Positions 39,938 to 50,618 of a stretch of 64,000 nucleotides of DNA are shown one piece after another. The DNA is from Marinobacter similis (GTDB lineage: Bacteria > Pseudomonadota > Gammaproteobacteria > Pseudomonadales > Oleiphilaceae): contig NZ_CP007151.1 of assembly GCF_000830985.1 (NCBI RefSeq), forward strand, positions 3,162,001-3,226,000, read 5' to 3'. Positions within the stretch are counted from its first letter, which is position 1. Each line of letters opens with the position of its first letter. A model generated the notes under the pieces. That model worked only from the letters and a program-made list of their open reading frames with translations. It searched no databases and was not told the origin of the DNA. The position numbers and the translations under genes are program-made.

Positions 39938-41600
39938 TCAGCTGCGTTTGGCTGGGTCCAGGCGTACTTCTTTTGCCTGCTCGCGCAGTTTGAATTTCTG
40001 AATCTTGCCGGAGGCGGTGCGGGGCATAGCCTCAATGACCTCGAGATACTCCGGTAGGTAGCTTTTGGAGAGTTTTTCTTCGATGAGGTAATTCTTCACG
40101 TCATCCAGAGAAAGGTCGGTGGCGTTCTCGTCGAGGGTGACGTAGGCGCAAACGCGCTCACCTAGTCGCTCATCCGGGCAGCCCACCAGGGCAACATCAA
40201 CGATCCCCGGGTATTTGTAGAGCAGGTTCTCCACCTCAACGACGGGGATGTTTTCGCCGCCACGGATCACCACGTCTTGGTGCGACCGGTGATGCGGATG
40301 TAGCCATCTTTATCCATGCGGGCCAGGTCGCCGGTGCTGAACCAACCCTCCTGATCCACGCCATAGAGCTCCGGGCGCTTGAGGTAGCCAACAAACAGGC
40401 TCGCGCCGCGAACCAAAAGGTTGCCCTCCTCCCCTACCGGCGCTGCGTTGCCCTTGAAGTCGGTGACTTTGATTTCCATCCAGGGCAGCACTTTGCCGTC
40501 AGACTGGCTGGCGCGTTCGGCCGGGTCTTCCGGGCAGGTCATGGTCACTGCGCCGTTTTCAGTCATGCCCCAGGCCGAGACGATTTTGGCTTGCAGTGTG
40601 TTGCTGGCCTGTTCGACCACGGCGGTTGGAATGGGGGCGCCGGCTGAGACAAAGATGCGCAATGAGTCGAGCTCGCCCTCATGCTTGGGCGCGGTTTTCA
40701 CCAGGTCTGCGAGGAAGGGCGTGGACGCCATGGTGAAAGCGGGCTTTTCAGCGGCGATCACCTTGCAGACATAGTCGGCATCCCAGATATCCTGAAGGAT
40801 GGCTGTGGTGCCAGGTAAACCGGCATCATCACGCCATAAAGGAAGCCGGTCTGGTGGGCCAGGGGTGAGGCCATCAGGATCTTATCGTCGGATGTCAGGT
40901 GCAGCCGTTCAGCATAAGGACGCACGTTGGAGAACAGGGTGTTGGAGGTATGCATAACGCCCTTGGGTTCGCCAGTAGTGCCGGAGGTATACAGAATCTG
41001 GATCACCTCATCGGCGCCGGGCTTACGCTCGGCAAAAAGCGCCGCAGTGTCCGTTTTTTCTTCCCATGGCGTCTCCAGAAGACGCTGTTCAAAGCTGCGG
41101 TCACCCTCGCCGCCAATCACCAGCAAGGTTTCCAGTTTCGGCAGCTCGGAGCGGATGCCATCAACCATGGCTTCGTAATCAAAGTTGCGGAAGATCTTGG
41201 GAGTGACCAACAGTCTGGCTTCGCCGTGGCCGAGCATGAAACGCAGTTCCCGCTCCCGGAAGATTGGCATCAGAGGGTTGAGAATGGCGCCGATGCGCAT
41301 GCAGGCAAGGTGTAGCGCGGTGGTCTGCCACCAGTTCGGTAGCTGGCATGCCACGACATCGCCCTTATTGATGCCCATTGCGGCCAGGCCCGCGGCCATC
41401 CGCGCGACGGCATGGTTGAGCTCCTGGTAGGTGAGCGCTGTGCGGGTATCACCGGTAACCTGGAAGCCAACAATGGCATTGCGATCCGGGGTGCGGATTA
41501 CTGCTTCGTCCAGGTAATCGGTAATGAGCTTGTCGTTCCATGCGCCATTACGAATCATGGCGGTGCGACGTTCCGATTGTGGGGTGATGCCAGTTTCCAT
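39938..41600 (-). CDS. aliA: Cyclohexanecarboxylate-CoA ligase (two frame breaks)
   Basis: About 554 residues after repair; an AMP-forming acyl-CoA synthetase. The P-loop is ILYTSGTTGEPKGVMHTSNT. Other core motifs are SAWGMTENGAVTMTCPED, WFSTGDLARMDKDGYIRITGRTKD and PRTASGKIQKFKLRE (catalytic lysine). Breaks near 40818 (CTGGCACC for CTGGGCACC) and 40275 (AAGACG for AAGGACG) each need one G. The ATG at 41600 follows GAGGTG. It begins the minus-strand run, so activating cyclohexanecarboxylate is its expected role; benzoate-like or cyclohexene acids are alternatives. Confidence 0.88.
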
Positions 41601-41698
41601 GTGATTCACCTCTATTGTCGGGATTTATTGTTGTTGGCGGTTCCGTTAGCGCCAATCGCTGTTGATGTTAAAAAATACGCCTATCTCAAATAATATGT

Positions 41699-41708
41699 CA
41701 ACATGTTG
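41699..41708. promoter_or_regulatory. Candidate operator in the aliA-badK divergent promoter
   Basis: CAACATGTTG, a perfect ten-base palindrome in AT-rich sequence 99 bases before aliA and 91 before badK. It is a candidate for BadR (MarR-type); assignment rests on position only. Confidence 0.35.
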
Positions 41709-41798
41709 CTTTATATTTTGTGAGGGCATGAGTTTCGAGGTATCTTGCTCGCTAGGCGATTTAAAGGACCCATACCCTGAAATTATTTGGAGGCGGTA

Positions 41799-42575
41799 AT
41801 GACTTACAACAATATCTTGCTAGAGCGCCATGACCCGGTCGCGTTGATTCGACTCAATCGTCCTAAGGTTCTCAATGCCCTGAACAGCGCTCTGATGTCG
41901 GAGCTTTCTGATCTGCTCAAAGAGCTGGAGCAGGACGACGAGGTCAGGGCAATCGTCATCACCGGTAACGAAAAGGCGTTCGCCGCCGGCGCAGACATCT
42001 CCGAGATGCAGGCGTTGGATTTTTCCCGGGCCTATCGGGAGCAATTCATTTCCTCGAACTGGGAGCAGGTCACGCGGTGCCGGAAACCGGTCATTGCCGC
42101 GGTCGCCGGTGTTGCCTTGGGTGGCGGCTGTGAACTGGCGATGATGTGTGATGTGATCATTGCCGCCGATTCGGCCCGCTTTGGTCAGCCGGAAGTGAAG
42201 CTGGGCATTCTGCCCGGGGCCGGTGGAACCCAGCGCCTTACCCGGGCCATCGGCAAGGCCAAGGCGATGGATCTGTGCCTGACTGGACGCATGATGGATG
42301 CCGAGGAGGCTGAGCGTAGTGGCCTGGTCTGTCGCATTGTGCCGGCGGCAACGCTGGTAGACGATGCCATCGCCATGGCCGGTGAGATTGCCCAAAACTC
42401 CCTGATGGCCACGATGTTCAATAAAGAGGCCGTTAACCAGGCGTTTGAGACGTCATTGGGGACGGGTGTGGATTACGAGCGTCGTCTGTTCTGGGCGAGT
42501 CTGGACACCGAAGATCGCAAGGAAGGCATGGCGGCTTTCCTGGAGAAGCGCAGCCCCCGCTGGAAGCATCGATAA
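41799..42575 (+). CDS. badK: Enoyl-CoA hydratase, BadK-like
   Basis: A 258-residue crotonase with the two catalytic glutamate segments [14 protein letters not shown] and [13 protein letters not shown]. Others are [13 protein letters not shown] and [14 protein letters not shown]; the terminus is [17 protein letters not shown]. Divergent from aliA. The start at 41799 follows TGGAGGCGGTA. In this context it would hydrate cyclohex-1-ene-1-carboxyl-CoA to the 2-hydroxy ester, filling the gap between AliB and BadH. The sequence alone fits many short-chain enoyl-CoA hydratases, so the substrate is inferred. Confidence 0.85.
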   Translation: MTYNNILLERHDPVALIRLNRPKVLNALNSALMSELSDLLKELEQDDEVRAIVITGNEKAFAAGADISEMQALDFSRAYREQFISSNWEQVTRCRKPVIAAVAGVALGGGCELAMMCDVIIAADSARFGQPEVKLGILPGAGGTQRLTRAIGKAKAMDLCLTGRMMDAEEAERSGLVCRIVPAATLVDDAIAMAGEIAQNSLMATMFNKEAVNQAFETSLGTGVDYERRLFWASLDTEDRKEGMAAFLEKRSPRWKHR

Positions 42576-42601
42576 GATGATTTTGTAATATTTTTTCACC
42601 A

Positions 42602-42643
42602 AGTGCCCGCATTGCCCGAGAAATCGGGTAAAATGCGGTCACT
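42602..42643 (+). terminator. Long hairpin after badK
   Basis: AGTG-CCGCATT-CCCGA pairs with TCGGG-AATGCGG-CACT around a GAAA tetraloop, with small internal bulges. It starts 27 bases after the badK stop. No T-run follows. Confidence 0.55.
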
Positions 42644-42773
42644 TAATCTGCAAAATTAAGTAATAATACGAAAATAATTAGCTTTTTCGACGCATTGACC
42701 CCTGTCGATTGCGATTAGCTACGAATAACTACGCAATAATTCCAATAAACCGTGCTTTCAGAAGACTTTCGCC

Positions 42774-44278
42774 ATGCCCAATACCGTTATTTCCGGCTTT
42801 ACCCATAATTTTCTTGGTAAGGCTCCGGTCTGGTACAAGCAGGTCATCCTGCTGTTCCTGCTTGTTAATCCCATTGTTATGTATCTGTTGGGGCCGGGCA
42901 CGGCGGGCTGGCTGTTGATTGCCGAGTTTATCTTTACCCTGGCCATGGCCCTGAAGTGCTACCCGTTGTTGCCCGGCGGGCTGCTGGCGGTGGAAGCCCT
43001 GTTGATTGGCCTCACCACGCCCGATGCCGTCTATCTGGAAGTGTTGACCAACTTCCCGGTGATCCTGCTGCTGATGTTCATGGTGGCCGGGATCTACTTC
43101 ATGAAAGAGCTGTTGCTGGTCACCTTCACCCAGATTTTGGTGGGCGTGCGTTCCAAGTCCGCACTGTCACTGCTGTTTTGCGGTGCCGCCGCCGTGTTGT
43201 CGGCGTTTCTGGACGCCCTGACGGTAACCGCGGTAATCATCAGTGTCGCAGTCGGCTTCTACTCGGTGTATCACAAGGTTGCCTCCGGCAAGGGCTATCA
43301 TCACAACGATCACAACGCCGGCAGTGACGACGAGGTGGTGGAGCTGCACCGGGAAGATCTGGAAAATTTCCGCGCCTTCATGCGCAGCCTGCTGATGCAC
43401 GGCGCCATCGGCACCGCCCTGGGTGGGGTTGCTACCATGGTGGGTGAGCCGCAAAACCTGTTGATCGCCAAAGTAGTGGGCTGGGATTTTGCCGATTTCT
43501 TCCTGACCATGGCGCCGGTAAGCATCCCGGTATTGTTTGCTGGTTTGTTCACCTGCTGGGCGCTGGAGAAGCTGCGCTGGTTTGGCTACGGCGGGCGCCT
43601 GCCCAAGCCAGTGCGCCGGGTGTTGGAAGAGTTCGCTGAAAACGAGCGTTCCAAACGCACCAAAGCCGACCAGGCCGCCCTCTGGATTCAGGCTTTCGCC
43701 GCCGCCATTCTGGTGATTGGTCTGGCGTTCCATCTGGCGGAAGTCGGCTTGATCGGTCTACTGGTGATTATCCTGATCACCTCGTTTACCGGCATCACCG
43801 ATGAGCACCAGATTGGCAAGGCGTTCCAGGAGTCGCTGCCGTTCACCTCACTGCTGGTGGTGTTTTTCGCGGTGGTCGCGGTGATCCACGAGCAGCACCT
43901 GTTCAAGCCGATTATTGATCTGGTGCTGAGTCTGCCGGAAAGCAGCCAGCCGGCTGGTTCTTCGTTGCTAACGGTATCCTGTCGATGATCAGCGACAACG
44001 TATTCGTAGCCACGGTTTACATCAGCGAGGTCAAGCAGGCGTTGGACGCCGGTAGCATCAGTTACCCTCATTTCCAGGCACTCGCTGTGGCCATCAACAC
44101 CGGTACCAACCTGCCGAGTGTGGCGACTCCCAATGGCCAGGCGGCGTTCCTGTTCCTACTCACCTCAGCCATTGCGCCGCTGGTTCGGCTTTCTTATGGG
44201 CGCATGGTGATTATGGCCTTCCCCTACACCCTGGTGATGGGTGGCGTTGGTCTGTACATGGTGATTAACCACATTTGA
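42774..44278 (+). CDS. nhaB: Na+/H+ antiporter NhaB (one frame break)
   Basis: About 501 residues after repair, the usual NhaB length; an inner-membrane sodium/proton antiporter important for salt and pH balance. It begins [33 protein letters not shown], as in NhaB. Core segments include [34 protein letters not shown] and [21 protein letters not shown], and after repair [16 protein letters not shown] and [22 protein letters not shown]. The break near 43952 (CCGGCTGG for CCGGCCTGG) joins LPESSQPA to [10 protein letters not shown] single gene with no clear operon partner. Confidence 0.94.
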
Positions 44279-44368
44279 TAAACGGTTCGAAAAATATCAA
44301 AACCAGTCAGTGAAGTTTGCTGCGGGTCTGTTAAGCTCTAGCGAAAATTGATTATAAAAAAATCATCG

Positions 44369-45199
44369 ATGAACCATCGCAGTAACCCGCACACTCGCAA
44401 TGATTGGTCCCGCGCCGTGGTCCACGGCTTTTGGCTGTTGTTGTTTGCCTTGTTGGCGGTCACCCCTGCCGTAGGCGAAGAACCGACCGCCAAGACGTTG
44501 CGCATCGCCTACGTGGAATTCCCACCGATTACTTTTCGTAATGACAAAGGCAACGCCGACGGCGAGCTGATCGACATCACTCGGAAGGTTGTTCGGGAGG
44601 CCGGTTATGTTCCCCATTTCGTTCATTTGCCGATCAACCGGGTGTTCCTATACCTGAAAAACGGCCAGATCGATGTCTGGCCTGGCCTGACCAATATCCC
44701 GATTCTCAACGGTGAAGTGCTGGAAAGCTGGGTCAGCCCGATGCCGGTTCAGCTGAGTGTCTGGTATCACAAGGACAGAGGCCGTCCGCTCGAGCATTTC
44801 GACCAGCTAAGTGGTAAGAGGGTTATTGTGATTGCCGGCTATACCTACGCTGGCCTGATCGACTGGCTGAACCAGGCCGAGGACATCCGTATTACCGAGG
44901 CCCCTAATCACCGCGCGGCCGTCGATATGCTCAAGCGCAATCGCGGTGATTATGTGCTCGACTACCTTCAACCTATCGAGCAGATCTTGACCGAGCCGTC
45001 TGATCAAAATGTGATTGAGTCGGAAGCACGCACTCGCAATGCCGCCTGGCTGTTTTCTCTGGCGCATCCGCGGGCCGCGATTCTGCGAGAAGAATTCGAC
45101 GATGCCTACCTGCGGCTGGTCGAGGCTGGAGAGGTCCCGCCGGTACGCGACCTCTCCCCAGGTTTTGTTATTCCCGGGTTCCCCGAGCAATACCGCTAA
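44369..45199 (+). CDS. Family 3 periplasmic solute-binding protein
   Basis: A 276-residue protein with a signal peptide (AVVHGFWLLLFALLAVTPAVGEE, cleavage near residue 37) and a bacterial family 3 binding fold: LRIAYVEFPPITFRNDKGNADGELIDITRKVVREAGY, NRVFLYLKNGQIDVWPGL and GDYVLDYLQPIEQIL. No permease or ATPase gene is adjacent, so it could be an orphan sensor-type protein rather than part of an ABC importer. The start at 44369 (MNHRSNPH) is chosen over 44348; neither has a strong ribosome-binding site. It converges on the DUF3047 gene. Confidence 0.82.
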   Translation: MNHRSNPHTRNDWSRAVVHGFWLLLFALLAVTPAVGEEPTAKTLRIAYVEFPPITFRNDKGNADGELIDITRKVVREAGYVPHFVHLPINRVFLYLKNGQIDVWPGLTNIPILNGEVLESWVSPMPVQLSVWYHKDRGRPLEHFDQLSGKRVIVIAGYTYAGLIDWLNQAEDIRITEAPNHRAAVDMLKRNRGDYVLDYLQPIEQILTEPSDQNVIESEARTRNAAWLFSLAHPRAAILREEFDDAYLRLVEAGEVPPVRDLSPGFVIPGFPEQYR

Positions 45200-45211
45200 C
45201 GCCTTGCCCAT

Positions 45212-45935
45212 TTAAGGTGACAGGCTAATATCGCCGTACCAGGCAGTGGCAGATTCGCCGGTGTTGTCGGAATCCGACATGATGGCAATGCCCACCAGCG
45301 GTGGTGGCGCCTCGCCAAAGGCCTGGCGGTAATCCGCGACAATATCCCGTTCCACTGTGACCCATTCACCGGCCTGTGCGTTGCCAGAATTAACCGCCAC
45401 CATCATGGTGCTGTCGGTATAGGGGTTGGGCACAATGTCACCCACGGGTACCTCATTGGCCCAGATGTAATTCAGGCATTGCCGGGCAGAGACTCACCAA
45501 ACACCACTTCCACCGCCTTGCGCTTGGCTCGCTCGAAGAATCCGGCCTTGTCTGGCTGGAACTTGAACGCCACATAGATCCGGGCCGGGTAGTCGTCGCC
45601 GGACTTCTCCCGGGCATTACCTTTCTCAAACACGTTCGACACCTTCCAGCGCCAGCGAAGAATCAGCGAGTCGGTCGGTTTCAAGTCGAGTCGGGCAATC
45701 AGACCCGAGGCGCCGCCGTTGGTCTGTGCCTTCACTACCTGGGTGCCGTTGTCAGTCACCAATTCATACTGGGAGTGCTGGTCAATTTTCGGAAATTCCA
45801 GCGGCTCCCAACCTCGGTGAGCGCTGATATCTGGGAGAACGGCTGCAGTAGCGGTTCGGCGGCGAAAAGCTTGCCCGATGTCAGGGCCAGAGCCATCAGC
45901 ATCAATGGCAGGGTAAGTCGGGGAACGTGCTGCAT
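45212..45935 (-). CDS. DUF3047 family exported protein (two frame breaks)
   Basis: About 241 residues after repair. A signal peptide (LTLPLMLMALALTSGKLFAAEP) precedes a domain with LKPTDSLILRWRWKVSNVFEKGNAREKSGDDYPARIYVAF and a C-terminal VGIAIMSDSDNTGESATAWYGDISLSP, the DUF3047 pattern. Breaks near 45813 (GGTTGGG for GGTTTGGG) and 45473 (GCCTGAA for GCCCTGAA) each lack one base. The W-R-W-K and D-D-Y-P-A-R-I-Y-V segments suggest a beta-sandwich like carbohydrate-binding domains, but function is unknown. Divergent from nrdA across the cobalamin riboswitch region. Confidence 0.82.
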
Positions 45936-46089
45936 GCGGTACCTCGCAGTGTTTTTGGAAAGGGTAGTTGACTGGATCGCGACTGAGTCAGTGACCGGAA
46001 AAATCCACGGAAGTGCCTTGTTCCTCTGAAATTCTCTGTATATAGTGTTCGAATCCTTGGTCAAATACCATATGTTGATTTTTTTGAGC

Positions 46090-46255
46090 ATCGTGGTATC
46101 GGGAATCCGGTGAGAATCCGGAACTGACGCGCAGCGGTATTGGAGAACGAGCGTGGCATAAAGACACTGGTGAAAACCGGGAAGTCGCCACGCGAGGCCG
46201 AATCACACGATTCACGCTCCTGAGTCCGAAGACCTGCCAGGGAGGTGCTGTTGTC
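46090..46255 (+). promoter_or_regulatory. Cobalamin riboswitch upstream of nrdA
   Basis: Shows the conserved AdoCbl aptamer blocks in order: CGGGAATCCGGTGAGAATCC, then ACTGACGCGCAGCGGTAT, ACTGGTGAAAACCGGGAAGTC, and the B12 box GAGTCCGAAGACCTGCC near 46222-46238. The leader continues about 190 bases to the nrdA start codon, with a GC-rich possible expression platform at 46340-46390. Cobalamin binding should repress nrdAB when a B12-dependent reductase can replace it. Confidence 0.93.
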
Positions 46256-46430
46256 CACCACATTGGAGAACAGCGCGACTGCACCTTCGCGACTCAGGCG
46301 CCTGCATACGGCCCGATTAAGGTGAGCAGCAAACGGACAGGGAAGTTCCGCCAGGTTCTGGCGAGCGCCCCCGCTCCGTCCTGCGTACGCGAAGGTTATG
46401 GAATTCAACGCGTATTCAGGAGAACACAGC

Positions 46431-49211
46431 ATGTCCACCTCAGCTCTGGCCGAACCCCAGCCCTCGGCCCCGGCCAACACCGAATCCCTTCAGGTTATTA
46501 AACGCAACGGCACCCTCGTTGGCTTCAACCCGTCCAAGATCAGTGTCGCCGTGACCAAGGCCTTCCTCGCCGTGGAAGGGGATCAGGCCGCTGGTTCTGC
46601 CCACATTAACGACGCCGTGCACCGGGTCACCGAACAGGTGGCTCATGCCATTGGCCGGCGCCTGAAAGCTGGCGGCAAGGTGCATATCGAGGATATTCAG
46701 GACCAGGTGGAACTTGCGCTGATGCGCGCCGAAGAGCAGCGGGTGGCCCGGGCCTATGTTCTGTACCGGGAAGAACACGCCCGCGAACGGGCCCTTCATG
46801 CGCCGGTGGAAGCCCATCCACACCTGACCGTGAAAAAAGTGAGTGGCGAGACCGCACCTCTGGACTTGGGTCTGATGAAACTGCAGGTGGAGCAGGCCGC
46901 CGCCGGCCTGGAAGGCATCGATGGCGACACGCTGGTCGAGGATGCCCTGACCAATCTGTACGACGGCATTGCCGAGGCAGACGTGCTCTCGGCCCTGGTG
47001 ATGACCGCCCGCAGCCGCATTGAACGGGAGCCGGACTACAGCGCCGTCACCGCTCGCCTGCTGCTGGAGCAACTGCGCCTGGAAACCGTGTCGGCGCTGG
47101 AGTTATCCACAGAGGTGCCGCTGGCGGAAATTTATCCACAAGCCTGAGTGCCTTCATTCATGCCGGTATCCGTTTTGAGCTGCTGGACGAAGCCCTGGCC
47201 GCGTTTGATCTGGAACGCCTGGGCGCGGCCCTGAAGCCAGAGCGCGACAGGCAGTTTGGCTTCCTCGGCCTGCAAACCCTGTACGACCGCTACTTCCTGC
47301 ACTGGAACAAGGCCCGCCTGGAGCTGCCCCAGGTGTTTTTCATGCGCGTGGCCATGGGCCTGGCCCTGCGGGAGGACGACCCCAACGCCCGTGCCATCGA
47401 GTTCTATGAGCTGTTGTCCAGCTTCGACTACATGGCCTCCACGCCAACCCTGTTCAACAGCGGCACCCGCCATTCCCAGCTGTCGTCCTGCTACCTGACC
47501 ACCGTGGGCGACGATCTGGAAGACATCTACGGCGCCATCCGCGACAACGCCATGCTCTCGAAATGGGCCGGTGGCCTGGGCAACGACTGGACCCCGGTTC
47601 GTTCATTGGGCGCGCACATCAAGGGTACCAACGGCCAGAGCCAGGGCGTGGTACCGTTCCTGAAAGTGGTGAACGACACCGCCGTGGCGGTCAACCAGGG
47701 CGGCAAGCGCAAGGGCGCGGTGTGTGCCTATCTGGAAAGCTGGCACCTGGACATCGAAGAGTTTCTGGAACTGCGCAAGAACACCGGCGACGAGCGCCGC
47801 CGCACCCACGACATGAACACCGCCAACTGGGTGCCGGATCTGCTCATCGAACGCATGCGCGAAGACCGGGACTGGACCCTGTTCTCGCCCAGCGATGCGC
47901 CGGACCTGCACGACCTGTACGGCAACGAATTCCGCACCCGCTACGAGCACTACGAAGCGCTGGCGGAGCAGGGCAAGATTGCCCTGTTCAAGAAGATTCC
48001 CGCCAAGCAGCTGTGGCGCAAGATGCTGACCGTGCTGTTCGAGACCGGCCACCCCTGGATCACCTTCAAGGACCCGTGCAACCTGCGCTCGCCCCAGCAG
48101 CATCGCGGCGTGGTGCACAGCTCCAACCTGTGCACGGAAATCACCCTGAACACCAACGCCGATGAGATCGCCGTGTGCAACCTGGCTCGGTGAACCTGGC
48201 GGCCCACATTGCCGACGGCGAGCTGGACGTACAGCGCCTGGAGCGAACCATTAACACCGCCGCGCGCATGCTCGACAACGTTATCGATATCAACTTCTAT
48301 GCCGTGCCACAGGCCCGCAATTCAAATCTTCAGCACCGCCCGGTTGGCCTGGGCTGATGGGCTTCCAGGATGCGCTGTACCAACTCGGCCTGCCCTACGC
48401 CAGCGCCGAGGCGGTGGAGTTCGCGGACCTGGCTATGGAACAGCTCAGCTACTTAGCTATTCGCGCCTCCGCCACTTTGGCCGGTGAACGCGGTGCCTAC
48501 GACACCTACGATGGCTCGCTGTGGCAACAGGGCATCCTGCCTATCGATTCCATCAGCCTGCTGGAAAAGGCACGTCGGGAAGGGGACTTCTCCGTGAACA
48601 CCGAGGCCCGCCTGGACTGGACTCCAATCCGCGAGCTGATCGCCGAACACGGCATGCGCAACAGCAACGTCATGGCAATCGCGCCCACGGCCACCATCTC
48701 CAACATCGTGGGCGTGTCCCAATCCATCGAGCCGGCGTACCAGAACCTGTTCGTGAAATCGAACCTGTCCGGCGAGTTCACGGTAGTGAATCCCTCGCTG
48801 GTGCGGGACCTGAAGGCAGAAGGCCTGTGGGACAACGTGATGGTCAACGACCTGAAATACTTCGACGGCTCGGTGCAGCAGATTGATCGCATTCCCAGCG
48901 AGCTCAAGGCCCGCTACGCCACCGCCTTCGAGATTGACGCCCGCTGGCTGGTGGAAGCCGCGGCGCGCCGGCAAAAGTGGCTGGACCAGGCCCAGAGCCT
49001 GAACCTGTACATGGCCGAGCCCAGCGGCAAGAAGCTGGATGCCCTGTATCAGCTGGCCTGGGAACGGGGCCTGAAGACCACCTATTACCTGCGCTCGCTC
49101 GGGGCTACCGGGGCAGAAAAGACTGCATCGGCGGCCACACCGGCACCTGAGATGGCGCCGCAGCCCCAGGTATGCAGCATTGACGACCCAGACTGCGAAG
49201 CCTGTCAGTAA
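46431..49211 (+). CDS. nrdA: Ribonucleoside-diphosphate reductase alpha subunit, class Ia (three frame breaks)
   Basis: About 927 residues after repair; makes deoxyribonucleotides. The N-terminal ATP-cone reads [29 protein letters not shown] second ATP-cone-like segment follows near residue 135 ([26 protein letters not shown]), as in Pseudomonas-type NrdA. Catalytic cysteines lie in [25 protein letters not shown] and VCNLGSVNL; the C-terminal redox pair is in DDPDCEACQ. Breaks near 47143, 48188 and 48352 each lack one C or G. The start at 46431 follows CAGGAGA. nrdB lies 30 bases downstream, and the cobalamin riboswitch upstream. Confidence 0.96.
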
Positions 49212-49241
49212 CCACTTACTTATTTTTCAGGAGGCATCACC

Positions 49242-50306
49242 ATGCTCGACTGGGACGACGAACCCAAAACCCAGGCCACAACCAGCGCCGGAAATACCAC
49301 CGGACCGGCCCCGGTGAACGTGGACGACAAACGCGTGATCAACGGCGACACCGATGTTAACCAGCTGGCGCCATTCAAGTACCCCTGGGCCTGGGAGTAC
49401 TTCATGAACGCCAACAAGAACCATTGGACCCCGCTGGACGTGAACATGGCTCAGGACGTTCACGACTACCATCACCGGCTGACGGCCCCGGAAAAGCACG
49501 TGTACGAGAACGTGCTGGCCTACCTCACCACCTCCGACATCCTGGCCATGCGCAACATCGGCCTGGCGGTGATGGAGAAGATGAGCGCGCCGGAACTGCA
49601 GATCTACCAGGCCCGCCAGGTGTACGAGGAAGCCATGCACACCTGGGCCTACCAGCACTGCATCGAAACCCTGAACCTGGACCAGAGCGAGATCTACAAC
49701 CGCTACCGGGTGGTGCCGGCGATCAACGGCAAGATCCAGATTGCCAACCGCCGGCTGGACGCCGCCATGCGCCCGGGCATGAACCTGCGGAACCGCGACG
49801 ACCTGCAGGAATTCATCATGTCCTACCTGTTCTTCGCGGCGGTGTTCGAGGGCACCTGGTTCTACAACGGCTTCAGCCCCATCTTCGCGCTCCAGCGCCG
49901 CGGCCTGATGCGCGGCACCGGCGAGCAGCTGCAGTACATCCTGCGGGACGAAGCCATGCACTTCTCCTTCGGCCTGAAGGTGGTGAACCAGATCGTGGAG
50001 GAGGAAAACATCACCTTCGACCCGAAAGCAGTGCGCGACATGTGGGACGAATCGGAAGCCGCCGAAAGCGCCTACGCCAAGTACATCCTGCGCGATCCCA
50101 TCCTCGGCTACTCCGCGGAGTACCACAGCGAACAGTTCCGCTTCGTGGCCAACCGAAGAGCGAGAACCGTGGGCCTGGACGAACCCTTCCCGGGCGCCAG
50201 GAACGTCTCGCCCTGGCTGGATGAGCAGGCCACCATGCGCAAGGAGAAGAACTTCTTCGAAACCCGGGTGATTGAGTATCAGACTGGGGCGCAGTTGGAG
50301 TGGTGA
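49242..50306 (+). CDS. nrdB: Ribonucleoside-diphosphate reductase beta subunit, class Ia
   Basis: A 354-residue ferritin-like di-iron subunit carrying the tyrosyl radical. Iron ligands are in VYEEAMHTWAYQHCIE (E-x2-H and the radical tyrosine in the H-x3-Y spacing), FFAAVFEGTWFYNGF and ILRDEAMHFSFGLKVV. The C-terminal residues end in QLEW, the tail that docks to NrdA. A strong TCAGGAGGC precedes the start. Co-transcribed with nrdA and so under the cobalamin riboswitch. The intact frame contrasts with the three breaks in nrdA. Confidence 0.96.
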   Translation: MLDWDDEPKTQATTSAGNTTGPAPVNVDDKRVINGDTDVNQLAPFKYPWAWEYFMNANKNHWTPLDVNMAQDVHDYHHRLTAPEKHVYENVLAYLTTSDILAMRNIGLAVMEKMSAPELQIYQARQVYEEAMHTWAYQHCIETLNLDQSEIYNRYRVVPAINGKIQIANRRLDAAMRPGMNLRNRDDLQEFIMSYLFFAAVFEGTWFYNGFSPIFALQRRGLMRGTGEQLQYILRDEAMHFSFGLKVVNQIVEEENITFDPKAVRDMWDESEAAESAYAKYILRDPILGYSAEYHSEQFRFVANRRARTVGLDEPFPGARNVSPWLDEQATMRKEKNFFETRVIEYQTGAQLEW

Positions 50307-50415
50307 TTACCCATAATCGGCCGGAGTTATACGAACCCATTCGCAAATCTCCGGCCGGCTCCCGCGCAAAGCCTATAACTCTCTGATATGTTTAGGGTAG
50401 TGAATGTGGCGTTCT

Positions 50416-50472
50416 GGAGTTATACGCCCAGTCAGCGCACAGTTTGGAGAGCTGGGTAGGGCGTATAACTCC
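50416..50472. repeat. Inverted repeat of the GGAGTTATACG family
   Basis: GGAGTTATACGCCC (50416-50429) and its exact complement GGGCGTATAACTCC (50459-50472) flank a 29-base loop. Related copies are nearby: GGAGTTATACGAA at 50323, CTATAACTC at 50373, ATTATACGAATGCG at 50551 and GTTATACGAACGCG at 50567. They lie between nrdB and the cassette region. Confidence 0.7.
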
Positions 50473-50570
50473 GGCGGTAGCCGTTGGGGTTCGTGGTAAC
50501 TTTCTGGTTTTGGCTGTTTTTCGGAAGGCAGAGAAGGGACTGGAACTGGAATTATACGAATGCGTGTTAT

Positions 50571-50601
50571 ACGAACGCGTTCGTTGAATACGCTGTTAGG
50601 G
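50571..50601. repeat. Palindrome and possible attC-like end
   Basis: ACGAACGCGTTCGT (50571-50584) is a perfect 14-base palindrome. It is followed by TACGCTGTTAGGG, whose GTTAGGG resembles the GTTRRRY core of integron sites, just before the first cassette-like gene. Confidence 0.35.
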
Positions 50602-50618
50602 ATAATAAGGAGAATAGA

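Noticed and set aside
46061..46480. Minus-strand frame across the cobalamin riboswitch
   Set aside because: The region is explained by a conserved RNA on the plus strand; the frame has no start signal or recognisable protein.
49227..50126. Minus-strand open frame opposite nrdB rich in His, Val and Gly
   Set aside because: Composition typical of reverse-strand shadows; nrdB itself is complete and conserved.
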